Part shown: positions 1-7,646 of the stretch, piece after piece
How the letters are laid out: each line of letters begins with the position of its first letter
Numbering within the stretch: position 1 is the first letter of the stretch
Assembly: GCA_964604565.1 (NCBI GenBank)
Contig: CAZRZN010000001.1
Location: 12,603 to 76,602, forward strand
Reading direction: 5' to 3'
Length of the DNA: 64,000 bases
Origin: CAZRZN01 sp964604565
Lineage (GTDB): Bacteria; Pseudomonadota; Alphaproteobacteria; Rhodobacterales; Rhodobacteraceae
Notes under the pieces: generated by a model
Database searches by the model: none
Told to the model about the DNA's origin: nothing
What the model saw: only the letters and a program-made list of their open reading frames with translations
Made by a program: the position numbers and the translations under genes

Positions 1-581
1 ATCGAAATGCGCCCACAGAGCGTCTCGAACCGTTCCGCCCGGCTTTTCCCCTCCAGCGCCGGCGTGGCCTGCAACCGTTGCAGCGCATCGGGACACCAGT
101 CACAGGTCAATTCCCTTGCAAGCCCTTCGGCCAGCAACGCCGCCTGATTGTAGCGGCGTTTCAGGTGGCGATGCAGGTGCAGGGGCACGGGCACCACCAC
201 CATGTTGTCCCGCCGCAGATCGCGCGACACCCGCGCCATCCAGCGCGCCGCCGGTCGGGCGATATCGTGACGGTCGCCGTGTTTCAGCCCGAGAACCAGC
301 CGCCGCGCCCGGTCACGATAGACGAGGGCGGCCCGCCCATGCGCCCAGGGCCGGGCGATGGTCACGCAGTCATCACAGATTTCCGCACGGTCTGACTGCC
401 CAGGCAGGGGCACGCCGCAAAGATCGCACGCCAACCCCGACACGAACGGCGTATCGCGCCAGCAGGTGCCGCACAGACCGAAATCCGTCTCCACCAGACC
501 GCCGCAGGACAAGCAACGCGGCGGATACAATACCTGCACCAGCGTTTGCATCCCGGCCGACCACAGCCTATGAGCCACCAT
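1..581 (-). CDS. comF: ComF family phosphoribosyltransferase-like protein, C-terminus cut by window edge
   Basis: The visible 193 residues show the family pattern. An N-terminal zinc-ribbon region has paired cysteines in CLSCGG, LCGTC, CDLCG and ICDDC within the first 75 residues. The start of the phosphoribosyltransferase fold follows (VYRDRARRLVLGLKHGD, then VVVPVPLHLHRHLKRRYNQA). The PRPP-binding loop would lie beyond the window edge. Members are linked to DNA uptake in naturally competent bacteria, but the role in alphaproteobacteria is not settled. The ATG at 581 is preferred because GGAGG lies 9 bases upstream; an internal ATG at 551 (MQTLVQVL) is an alternative. The start codon abuts that of the divergent methyltransferase-like gene, so this ribosome binding site lies inside the neighbour's coding sequence. 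Confidence 0.85.
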   Translation of the reverse strand, partial: MVAHRLWSAGMQTLVQVLYPPRCLSCGGLVETDFGLCGTCWRDTPFVSGLACDLCGVPLPGQSDRAEICDDCVTIARPWAHGRAALVYRDRARRLVLGLKHGDRHDIARPAARWMARVSRDLRRDNMVVVPVPLHLHRHLKRRYNQAALLAEGLARELTCDWCPDALQRLQATPALEGKSRAERFETLCGRIS

Positions 582-1400
582 ATGGCCAATCCTCCGCGCC
601 TTACAGACCGGCACGCCCTGACGTTGCATCGCGCCCGCGCCCGACGCGATGCCTTGTTTCTGCATGACGCCGCCTGCGACGACGCGCAGGATCGGCTTTC
701 GATGGTTAACAGGGCATTTACGGACACCGCGATCGTCACGCCTTTTCCAACGGTGTGGCAGGATCGCTTTCCTGAGGCGCAGATCATCCCGGATACCGAT
801 GTCCTCGATCTGGAGGAGGCGGGACAGGATCTGGTGATCCACGGCCTGTGTCTGCATTGGTGCGATGATCCGGTGGGCCAGCTCATCCAGTGCCGTCGCG
901 CCCTGCGCCCTGACGGCCTGTGCATTGTCCTGACCCTTGGCGGGCAAACCTTGTTCGAATTGCGCGCGGCCCTTGGACAGGCCGAAATCGAGGTGACCGG
1001 CGGTCTGTCTCCGCGCGTCGCTCCGATGGGAGAGATCCGCGATCTTGGCGCGCTGCTTCAGCGCGCGGGCTTTTCGCTCCCTGTGGCGGATGCCGCGCCG
1101 CTGAATGTCAGTTATCAAAGCGCCCTTCATCTGATGCGCGACTTGCGTGCCATGGGGGAAAACAACGCCTTGGATGGCCGCCTGCGGCATCCGACACGGC
1201 GGGCCGTCTTCATGCGGGCCGCAGAAATCTACGCGGAAACCTACGGCCTTTCAGAGGGCCGCATTCCCGCCACGTTCGAGGTAATTACCCTGACGGGCTG
1301 GGCGCCGGACCCATCCCAACAGCAGCCCTTGCGCCCGGGCTCCGCCGCGCATCGCCTGTCAGAGGCGTTGGGGACATCCGAAACGCCTCTGAAAGATTGA
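582..1400 (+). CDS. SAM-dependent methyltransferase-like protein (BioC/NDUFAF5 type)
   Basis: The product has 272 residues. The middle matches class I methyltransferases of the BioC/NDUFAF5 group: a DLVIHGLCLHWCDDP strand-loop, an LRPDGLCIVLTLGG segment and a late region (GEIRDLGALLQRAGF, then VSYQSALHLMRDLRAMGENNA). The glycine-rich SAM-binding motif I (D/ExGxGxG) expected near the N-terminus is not visible; AIVTPFPTVWQDRFPE stands there instead, so catalytic activity is uncertain. The start at MANPPRLTDRH is chosen by the family-like N-terminus. No clear Shine-Dalgarno precedes it, and upstream ATGs at 546 and 570 are alternatives. It is divergent from comF and is followed by hemH. Function is inferred from fold only. 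Confidence 0.75.
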   Translation: MANPPRLTDRHALTLHRARARRDALFLHDAACDDAQDRLSMVNRAFTDTAIVTPFPTVWQDRFPEAQIIPDTDVLDLEEAGQDLVIHGLCLHWCDDPVGQLIQCRRALRPDGLCIVLTLGGQTLFELRAALGQAEIEVTGGLSPRVAPMGEIRDLGALLQRAGFSLPVADAAPLNVSYQSALHLMRDLRAMGENNALDGRLRHPTRRAVFMRAAEIYAETYGLSEGRIPATFEVITLTGWAPDPSQQQPLRPGSAAHRLSEALGTSETPLKD

Positions 1401-1455
1401 CGCTGTGGCGAAAAACCATAACTACATCGCAACTCGCGATCATGGGACCTTACCG

Positions 1456-2520
1456 ATGCTGGACACGACCAAAGCCGCCGTCAGGCCGACCGCCGCCCCG
1501 AAAGACCACCCCAAAATCGCGCCCGCGCGTGTGGGCATCCTGCTGGCCAACCTCGGCACGCCGGACAATTATGACTACTGGTCGATGCGCAGGTATCTGA
1601 ACGAATTCCTCTCGGACCGCCGGGTGATCGATTATTCCCCATGGCTGTGGCAGCCCTTGTTGCAACTGGTGATCCTCAGCAAGCGGCCCTTCAGTTCGGG
1701 TGAAAACTACAAATCGATCTGGAACGAGGAAGCCGGCGAAAGCCCCCTCATGACGATCACGAAATCCCAGACAGCCAAGATCGCGCGCCAGATGTCAGCC
1801 CAATATGGCGACGACGTCATGGTGGATTTCTGTATGCGCTACGGCAACCCCTCCACCACCTCAAAGGTCCGCGAGATGACAGAGGCCGGGTGCCGCAAAA
1901 TCCTGTTCTTTCCGCTGTATCCGCATTACGCGGGCGCCACGTCGGCCACAGCGAACGATCAGTTTTTTCGCGCGCTGATGAAGGAAAAATGGCAACCGAC
2001 GGCGCGGGTCGTAGATCCCTACTTCGAACATCCGAAATATATCGAGGCCTTGGCGCAGTCGATCGAGAGCGCCTACGAAAACGCCGACTCCCGGCCCGAG
2101 ATCCTTGTCTGCTCCTATCACGGCGTCCCGAAGCGTTACCTGATGGAGGGTGATCCGTATCACTGCCAGTGCCAGAAGACGACGCGCCTGTTGCGGGAAC
2201 GTCTGGGTTGGGACGAGACGGAAATCACGACCACTTTTCAAAGTCGATTCGGCCCTGAAGAGTGGCTTCAGCCCTACACGGTCGAAGAGGTCGCGCGCCT
2301 TGCCGAAGAGGACGGCAAGAAACATATCGCCGTTTGCGCCCCCGCGTTTTCGGCCGACTGCATTGAGACGCTTGAAGAGATCAACGAAGAGATCAAGGAA
2401 AGCTTTGAGGAGGCAGGGGGCGAACAGTTCACCTATATTCCATGCCTCAACGACAATGATGCCCACATAGAGGCATTGTCCCGGATCATAGATGAAAATT
2501 TGTCAGGTTGGGTTACCTGA
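1456..2520 (+). CDS. hemH: Ferrochelatase
   Basis: Inserts ferrous iron into protoporphyrin IX, the last step of protoheme synthesis. The 354-residue product has the whole family profile. It opens with GILLANLGTPDNYDYWSMRR and has MRYGNPS near residue 130. CSYHGVPKRY carries the metal-binding histidine near residue 222, and ADCIETLEEI the partner glutamate near residue 304. Cysteines in YHCQCQK and the late PCLND resemble proteobacterial members. A GTG at 1405 would add 17 residues (beginning VAKNHNY) that the family does not need; the ATG at MLDTTKAA is preferred although its ribosome binding site (GGGA) is weak. A strong hairpin terminator lies about 55 bases downstream. Confidence 0.95.
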   Translation: MLDTTKAAVRPTAAPKDHPKIAPARVGILLANLGTPDNYDYWSMRRYLNEFLSDRRVIDYSPWLWQPLLQLVILSKRPFSSGENYKSIWNEEAGESPLMTITKSQTAKIARQMSAQYGDDVMVDFCMRYGNPSTTSKVREMTEAGCRKILFFPLYPHYAGATSATANDQFFRALMKEKWQPTARVVDPYFEHPKYIEALAQSIESAYENADSRPEILVCSYHGVPKRYLMEGDPYHCQCQKTTRLLRERLGWDETEITTTFQSRFGPEEWLQPYTVEEVARLAEEDGKKHIAVCAPAFSADCIETLEEINEEIKESFEEAGGEQFTYIPCLNDNDAHIEALSRIIDENLSGWVT

Positions 2521-2573
2521 ACACGTCCATTTTAAACTTGGTTTCAATGACATACGCACAATATCTAGTAAAT

Positions 2574-2605
2574 AAAAAAGGCGGTGCCGTCGCACCGCCT
2601 TTTTC
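2574..2605. terminator. Bidirectional intrinsic terminator between hemH and the 63-residue ORF
   Basis: A perfect 8-bp stem, GGCGGTGC paired with GCACCGCC around a CGTC loop, is flanked by A6 on the left and T5 on the right. It can therefore terminate transcription from both strands and serve both convergent genes. Confidence 0.9.
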
Positions 2606-2628
2606 AAATGACCGCTAAGGCCGTCGGC

Positions 2629-2820
2629 TTAGTCGGCAGCAGCAGCTGCAACGATCGCGAGAAGGAGAAGCGGGATCAGAATAGCAGCAGAGGACGACGC
2701 CTCTTTTGTGTCTTCCACGACCACGACAGGCTCCATGACGACTTCGTCCTTGGCATAGGAACCGGCGAATGCGGTCGATGCTGCGCCAGCGAACACGGCT
2801 GCGAGTGCGAGTTTTTTCAT
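2629..2820 (-). CDS. Small secreted or membrane-anchored protein, 63 residues, function unknown
   Basis: The peptide has a textbook signal sequence (MKKLALAAVFAGAASTAFAG, likely cleaved after AFA). A short acidic, valine-rich stretch (KDEVVMEPVVVVEDTKEA) follows, then a hydrophobic C-terminal segment (AAILIPLLLLAIVAAAAAD) long enough to span a membrane. GGAGG 7 bases upstream of the ATG fixes the start. It is convergent with hemH and shares its terminator. I recognise no enzyme family. The layout suggests a periplasmic or inner-membrane small protein, possibly one whose C-terminal helix stays in the membrane. That is inference. Confidence 0.75.
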   Translation of the reverse strand: MKKLALAAVFAGAASTAFAGSYAKDEVVMEPVVVVEDTKEASSSAAILIPLLLLAIVAAAAAD

Positions 2821-2966
2821 GTTATCCTCCAGAAATTCGCCCACCGTGGTCATTATCAATCACACGACAGGCACCCAAGACTACCTCGTAGGTTCGTCTA
2901 AGCAGCATTTCAAAGGCTTTGCAATTGCTACGACAGCAGCGGATTTTGCCACTCAGCCGCTTGTCG

Positions 2967-3563
2967 TCAAATTAGCAACACCTGCGTCCCGACACGTGCC
3001 ATCTGGTATAGCTGTTCGATATGTTCATTGTACAAACCGATGCATCCGTTGGAGGAACGGCGCCCGATCTTGCGCGTGTCGTGGGTTCCGTGAATGCGAT
3101 AATAGGTCCACGACAGATGCAGCGCACGCGTGCCCAGCGGATTGTCCGGCCCCGGCGCCACGTAATCGGGCCAGCTTGGGTTGCGAAGCTTCATGTTGGG
3201 GGTCGGGCGCCAATCCGGTTCGGGATCCTTCAGGGTCACCCGTGTGCGACCCCGCCGCGTCAGATCCTCTGACACCGGCACCGAAGAAGGGTAGAGATAA
3301 TAGCTGCCATCCTCACGCCAGAAATGCAGCGCCCTCGACGAGATGTCGACAAGGATCGCCCCCTTGTTCAGGTTGCTGAAATAATCCTGCCATGCCAAGG
3401 TTCTAAAGCTGGAGATATTGTGGCGCACGGCGCCGCTGATGTCGCGTTCGATTTCCGTAGTGCCCCGATTCACGTCTTGGGCCAGAGCGGGGGTTCCTAT
3501 CAGAGCAGCCCCACCTGCGAGGAAGGCACGACGGTCAAAGGGTTTTCCTGCCGAATCGTTCAT
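2967..3563 (-). CDS. L,D-transpeptidase (YkuD domain) with Tat-type signal
   Basis: The 198-residue product is predicted to be a periplasmic peptidoglycan cross-linking or lipoprotein-attaching enzyme. The N-terminus has a twin-arginine motif followed by a hydrophobic stretch (FDRRAFLAGGAALIGTPALAQ), with cleavage after ALA. The YkuD domain fills the rest. Catalytic residues are visible in HGTHDTRKIGRRSSNGCIGL: the histidine, and the serine and cysteine of SNGC. In many relatives an arginine follows the Cys-Ile pair; here it is glycine, which is tolerated in some members. It is divergent from the CAP-domain lipoprotein gene, with about 170 bases between them. A second, unrelated YkuD gene lies 1 kb away. 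Confidence 0.9.
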   Translation of the reverse strand: MNDSAGKPFDRRAFLAGGAALIGTPALAQDVNRGTTEIERDISGAVRHNISSFRTLAWQDYFSNLNKGAILVDISSRALHFWREDGSYYLYPSSVPVSEDLTRRGRTRVTLKDPEPDWRPTPNMKLRNPSWPDYVAPGPDNPLGTRALHLSWTYYRIHGTHDTRKIGRRSSNGCIGLYNEHIEQLYQMARVGTQVLLI

Positions 3564-3732
3564 GTTGCATCATCCTTGGGCGGTTACATGTCTGATCACC
3601 AAGTATATGGCGCGAAAGCCTCAGTCGCAATTCAAACGACCGTCAACTGGCTGGCTGACGGTCATGTGGGTTTGATTGGCCACGCAACCTTCGATAGTCA
3701 GAGATACACCAATAGATTCAAGAGCTGTCAAT

Positions 3733-4299
3733 ATGAACCGTCGTGCCTTCCTTGCCCTGTCCTCCGTTGCCGCCATTGGCGCCTGCACAACGACACCGAC
3801 CGACACGGCGCCACAGTTGGGTCCGGATGGCAAACCCCTGCCCAAAGTCTACCGCATTTCAAGCTTTGATCGCGGTCCCATCCAGTTTCGCATGCTCGAC
3901 GCGGTGAATGCTCTTCGGCAAGAAGCAGGCGCACCGCCGGTCGCACTGGATGCCAAGCTGAACGCGGCCGCGGCCACCCATGCAAGGGACATGTCCGTTC
4001 AGAACAGACCATGGCATTTCGGATCGGACGGATCCTCGCCGATCGACCGCGTGCGGCGGGTTGGGTATGAGGGGCGACTGGTCGGTGAAACGATCTCGGA
4101 AACCTATGAGACGGAACTGGAAACCCTTGGCGCCTGGATGGAAACCCAGACGACCCGGAACGTGATTCTCGACAGTTCGGCGCGCGATCTTGGGTTTTCG
4201 TGGTATCAGGAAGACAACGGCAAGATCTGGTGGACCATGGTGCTGGGCGCACCGGGAACCAACCCGATCCCGTCAGAGACTCCGCAATCCACGATCTGA
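3733..4299 (+). CDS. CAP-domain (SCP/PR1-like) lipoprotein
   Basis: The 188-residue product begins MNRRAFLALSSVAAIGACTT, a signal peptide with lipobox IGAC, so an outer-membrane or periplasmic lipoprotein is predicted. The body is a bacterial CAP domain: an N-terminal helix with LDAVNALRQEAGAPPVALD and LNAAAATHARDMS, then the histidine of WHFGSDGSSP, and GETISETYET with the second acidic site. The strand SARDLGFSWYQ closes the fold. Bacterial CAP proteins of this type (YkwD-like) have been tied to envelope or spore-coat functions, but no specific activity can be claimed. The ATG is preferred over an upstream TTG at 3676 because only it gives a proper signal peptide. Confidence 0.85.
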   Translation: MNRRAFLALSSVAAIGACTTTPTDTAPQLGPDGKPLPKVYRISSFDRGPIQFRMLDAVNALRQEAGAPPVALDAKLNAAAATHARDMSVQNRPWHFGSDGSSPIDRVRRVGYEGRLVGETISETYETELETLGAWMETQTTRNVILDSSARDLGFSWYQEDNGKIWWTMVLGAPGTNPIPSETPQSTI

Positions 4300-4551
4300 C
4301 TTGATCCCATAATTTCAGGATCTCTTGGCCTCATGCGACTTGCACCGGCTGATGCAATGACCCCGTGATGGCGCGATTGGCCACGCGTGAGGCGATGGCC
4401 TCGTTCCAAAATCATTTGGTGTTGGCCCGCGCCGCCTCCGGCTTGGATGGCCATTCAAGTTTGCTCTGCTCAAGGGCGGGCGGGCACGCCGGTCAGATGG
4501 ATGCCCCTTAACGGGACATCCCACGCAATCCTTCCCACATTTACAAGATCT

Positions 4552-5046
4552 TCAGGGATTGATCGTGATCGGCGTGCCATCCTTGACCATCGAATAGACC
4601 TGCCGCATCTCTCGATTGGTGACGGCGATACACCCTGCGGTCCAGTCCTGCCCCGCATCGCGGTACTTGCGCGGTCGGCCATGGATGAAGATATCCCCAC
4701 CCGGACTTTTTCCCAGTTTCTTGGCCTCGGCCCTGTCCACATGGTTGGGATACGAAACGCCGATACTGAGATAAAAGGCGCTGTTCGGGTTTCGGCGGTC
4801 GATGATGTAGGTGCCTTCGGGCGTCCGGCCGTCACCCTCCACCTGCTTGTGCCCTGTGGGCGCAAAACCCAGCCCCACATCGTAATCTTTCAGCACCCCC
4901 TGCGCGCTCAGAAGATACATGCGCCGCGCCTCCTTGTTGACGACAACATGGGTGACTTCCGGCCCGTGGTAGGTGGGAAACTTGTTGCTGCATGCCGTCA
5001 GGCTCAGTCCCAGCCCCAAAAAGACAAGAACCCTTAAAATCCACAT
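4552..5046 (-). CDS. L,D-transpeptidase-family lipoprotein (YafK/DpaA-like YkuD protein)
   Basis: The 164-residue product starts with a lipoprotein signal (VFLGLGLSLTACS, lipobox LTAC). The YkuD domain shows VVVNKEARRMYLL at its beginning, then DGRTPEGTY, FIHGRPRK with the catalytic histidine, and DWTAGCIAVTNREM with the catalytic cysteine near residue 138. The WTAGCIAVTN form is typical of the YafK-like subgroup, of which E. coli DpaA is known to act as an amidase on Lpp-peptidoglycan links. Whether this copy cross-links or cleaves cannot be told from sequence. It is monocistronic; the 250 bases toward the CAP gene show no gene. Confidence 0.88.
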   Translation of the reverse strand: MWILRVLVFLGLGLSLTACSNKFPTYHGPEVTHVVVNKEARRMYLLSAQGVLKDYDVGLGFAPTGHKQVEGDGRTPEGTYIIDRRNPNSAFYLSIGVSYPNHVDRAEAKKLGKSPGGDIFIHGRPRKYRDAGQDWTAGCIAVTNREMRQVYSMVKDGTPITINP

Positions 5047-5081
5047 CTTACTGCCTCATTCGCTTTTTTAGGCAGTATACC

Positions 5082-5891
5082 TCAATCCTTGCGATTTGCG
5101 TAGCTCACTTCTTTGGCATCTGTGTGCTCTGCAAGCCTTTTTTCGATGCCTTCCAGTCGCGCCAGAACCTCGTCCCGGTAGGCGTCTGTCCGCTCGTTGG
5201 ACTCCTCTGCATGGGCATCCTGCATCGAGTTCACGATGAGACCGACCAAAAGGTTCACCACCGCAAATGTCGTGACCATGATGAAGGGAACGAAAAACAC
5301 CCAGGCGTAGGGATAGACCTCCATCACCGGCCGCACGATCCCCATCGACCACGACTCCAGCGTCATGATCTGGAACAGAGAATAGGCCGACAGGCCGAGA
5401 TCACCGAACCATTCCGGAAAGCTGTTGCCGAACAGCTTTGTCGCCATGACGCTGCCGATGTAGAAGATGATTGCCATCAACAGGAACACGCTGCCCATCC
5501 CGGGCAGGGCCGTGACGAACCCCTCGACCACGCGGCGCAGGCGCGGCGCGACCGAAATCACGCGCAGCACCCGGAGAATCCGCAAGGCTCGCAGGACAGA
5601 GAAGCTGTGTGCGGCCGGCACCAACGCGATCCCCACGATCAGGAAATCGAAGACGTTCCAGCCACTGCGAAAGAACCGTGCGCCGCGCGCAAACAGTTTC
5701 GCCGCAATTTCCACGACAAAGACACCCAGACAGAAGGTATCGACCGCCACGATCACCGGGCCAAAGGCGCTCATCAACTCCGGGGAGGTTTCCATGCCCA
5801 GCACCACGGCATTCACAAGGATCACCGCGATGATGACATTCTGAATACGTGGGTCTTCCACAAACGCCCCGACCCTTGAACGGAACTTCAT
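5082..5891 (-). CDS. Voltage-gated sodium channel (NaChBac/NavBac family)
   Basis: A 269-residue single-domain six-helix channel, which would assemble as a tetramer in the inner membrane. The S4 voltage sensor at residues 98-120 carries arginines at every third position (SVLRALRILRVLRVIS). The pore loop holds TLESWS at 177-182, matching the sodium-selective filter of NaChBac. S6 is FIMVTTFAVVNLLVGLIV. A charged C-terminal tail (about 225-260, DEVLARLEGIEKRLAEH) is likely the coiled-coil tetramerisation stalk. Such channels are common in marine roseobacters and have been linked to motility and pH behaviour in Bacillus. The ATG follows the RNA methyltransferase stop by two bases, making it the distal gene of the operon; a TTG at 5897 is a less likely start. 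Confidence 0.93.
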   Translation of the reverse strand: MKFRSRVGAFVEDPRIQNVIIAVILVNAVVLGMETSPELMSAFGPVIVAVDTFCLGVFVVEIAAKLFARGARFFRSGWNVFDFLIVGIALVPAAHSFSVLRALRILRVLRVISVAPRLRRVVEGFVTALPGMGSVFLLMAIIFYIGSVMATKLFGNSFPEWFGDLGLSAYSLFQIMTLESWSMGIVRPVMEVYPYAWVFFVPFIMVTTFAVVNLLVGLIVNSMQDAHAEESNERTDAYRDEVLARLEGIEKRLAEHTDAKEVSYANRKD

Positions 5892-5893
5892 TT

Positions 5894-7111
5894 TCAATCC
5901 TCAAGCCTGAACGCCGCGACCATCTCCACATGGGTGGACCAGCGAAACTGGTCAACCACCTGCACCCAATCAAGCCGGTATCCCGCCGCCACAAGCTGCG
6001 CCGCCTCTCGCGCAAAGGTCACGGGGTTGCAGGAGACATGAGCCAGCCTCGGCACGCGGGCGCGGGCAATCTCGGCGACCTGCGCCTCCGCCCCGGCGCG
6101 GGGCGGGTCAATCACCACCGCGTCGAACCGGGACAGTTCATCCGGCAGCAAAGGATTGCGAAACAGATCGCGCGCGGCATGCGTCACTTGCTTCAGCCCT
6201 TTTGACATCCGCCAACCCTTGTCGAGAGCATCCAGCATCGCGGCATCGCTTTCCACGGCGTGGACACGCGCCTGCTCTGCCAGCGGCAGGGCAAAGGTGC
6301 CGCAGCCCGCGAAAAGATCCGCAACATGCCCCGCGCCCTCCACGGCCTCCTGCACGCCGGCCAGCAGCGCCGCCTGCCCCGCAGCGGTCGCCTGCAGGAA
6401 CGCACCGGGCGGCGGCACGACCAGCGCCGCGCCGAACCTTTGATGCGGCGGCAGCAACGTCAGAACCTCATCATCCCATGCCAGCCGGGCAAGCGCCTCT
6501 TGCTGCGCGATGGTTGCCAATTCGGGTCGCAGGGCATCATCGACCGGTTTTCCGCCACGCACAGTCACGTCGAGCCCCGAAAGGCTTTCGGTGACCAAGA
6601 CCGTTAATTCAGCCTTGCGCGAGGCACCCGCGACAGCCAGCCGCTCGACCACGGGTAGCGCATTGACGAGGGCGGGCGTAACCAGACGGCAGTCCGGCAC
6701 CGCAACGATCACGTCAGAGGATTTTTGATGAAACCCGGCAAGGGCACCCTTCTTGGTCCGGCGCGCGGAAAATCCGGCCCGGCGACGGGACCGTTCGGGC
6801 GAGGTCACGGTGGCCCGCATCTCGCATGTCAGCCCTTGGGCATCGAGCGCGCGGCGGACGACATCCTCCTTCCAGGATGTGACGAATCCGTCCGCGGCAT
6901 GTTGCAATTGACAGCCACCGCAGGCCTTTGCATGGCGGCACGGGGGCGTCACACGTTGTGGCGAGGGCGTGATGATCCGGGGCGATTTGACGACGCCGCC
7001 CGCGACCTCGCCTTCGACTTCTTCGCCAGGCAGGGTGCCGGGGACGTAGACCGGCCCGGGGGCAATGCCATCGCCATGATGGCCCAATCGTTCAATGTGC
7101 AGGCGTTCCAT
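5894..7111 (-). CDS. Fe-S class I RNA m5U methyltransferase (RlmD/RumA/TrmA family)
   Basis: The 405-residue product probably methylates a uridine in 23S rRNA or tRNA. A TRAM-like N-terminal segment (about 1-50) is followed by three clustered cysteines, C58, C64 and C67 (CRHAKACGGCQ). A fourth in VPDCRLV would complete the [4Fe-4S] site seen in RlmD. The SAM domain has HVADLFAGCGTFALPLA near 265 and the DPPRAG motif. The nucleophile lies in SCNPVTFARE near residue 370. At 405 residues it is a little shorter than E. coli RlmD, and target specificity cannot be read from sequence. The start overlaps the upstream kinase gene by 20 bases; an ATG at 7123 is possible. Confidence 0.9.
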   Translation of the reverse strand: MERLHIERLGHHGDGIAPGPVYVPGTLPGEEVEGEVAGGVVKSPRIITPSPQRVTPPCRHAKACGGCQLQHAADGFVTSWKEDVVRRALDAQGLTCEMRATVTSPERSRRRAGFSARRTKKGALAGFHQKSSDVIVAVPDCRLVTPALVNALPVVERLAVAGASRKAELTVLVTESLSGLDVTVRGGKPVDDALRPELATIAQQEALARLAWDDEVLTLLPPHQRFGAALVVPPPGAFLQATAAGQAALLAGVQEAVEGAGHVADLFAGCGTFALPLAEQARVHAVESDAAMLDALDKGWRMSKGLKQVTHAARDLFRNPLLPDELSRFDAVVIDPPRAGAEAQVAEIARARVPRLAHVSCNPVTFAREAAQLVAAGYRLDWVQVVDQFRWSTHVEMVAAFRLED

Positions 7112-7646
7112 GATGCGCGTCATGCCCGCTTTCTTCCGGCAGGTCGAGATGGTTCAGGAAATTCATCACCGCACGGCGGCTGCACAGGACATGGACATCC
7201 ACCCCCGAGCCGGCCGCCGCGGGGAGGTCAAGGATCCGCCGCCGTGCAAGGTTGCGCGTGCGCCAGATGTAGGACCAGAATTCGGCATCGAACCGCTCGG
7301 GGCAGTTTTCGGGAAGCTCGGCACGCGTCTTGCCATAACCCGTCAATGTTCGCCGAAACACGCGCCAGACCCGCAATGGAAACGGCATGTCCAGAATCAC
7401 CAGTGTGTCCGCGCGCGACAGCCGATGCGAAAAAGTTGCGGAAAAATAGCCCTCAAGGATCCAGCGGTCGGAACTCTCGATGTCATGCGCGAGCGCGATC
7501 TTGGCATCCCGCTCCCGCGCAACCCATCCCGGCAGCCAATGGACGCGGTCCATGTGATGCACCGGCAGTCCGGTGCGGACCCCCATGCGGCGTGCCAGCC
7601 ATGATTTTCCGGACCCCGGAAGGCCGACAATCATCACGCGTTTCAT
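7092..7646 (-). CDS. P-loop nucleotide kinase-like protein (adenylate kinase/FlaR type)
   Basis: The 184-residue product opens with a Walker A motif (MIVGLPGSGKSWLARR). It continues as small kinases annotated as topology modulation or adenylate kinase-related: an HHMDRVHWLPGW substrate-side loop, RWILEGYFSATFSHRLSRADTLVILDMP containing the Walker B strand, and an arginine-rich LID-like stretch (RVWRVFRRTLTGYGKTRAELPENCPERFD). The substrate is unknown. Its ATG overlaps the stop of the last ABC gene in an ATGA arrangement, so it is probably translationally coupled to the exporters. Confidence 0.8.
   Translation of the reverse strand: MKRVMIVGLPGSGKSWLARRMGVRTGLPVHHMDRVHWLPGWVARERDAKIALAHDIESSDRWILEGYFSATFSHRLSRADTLVILDMPFPLRVWRVFRRTLTGYGKTRAELPENCPERFDAEFWSYIWRTRNLARRRILDLPAAAGSGVDVHVLCSRRAVMNFLNHLDLPEESGHDAHHGTPAH

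Noticed and set aside
4300..4551. Small gene between the CAP lipoprotein and the second L,D-transpeptidase
   Set aside because: The available frames on both strands lack ribosome binding sites and protein-like composition.
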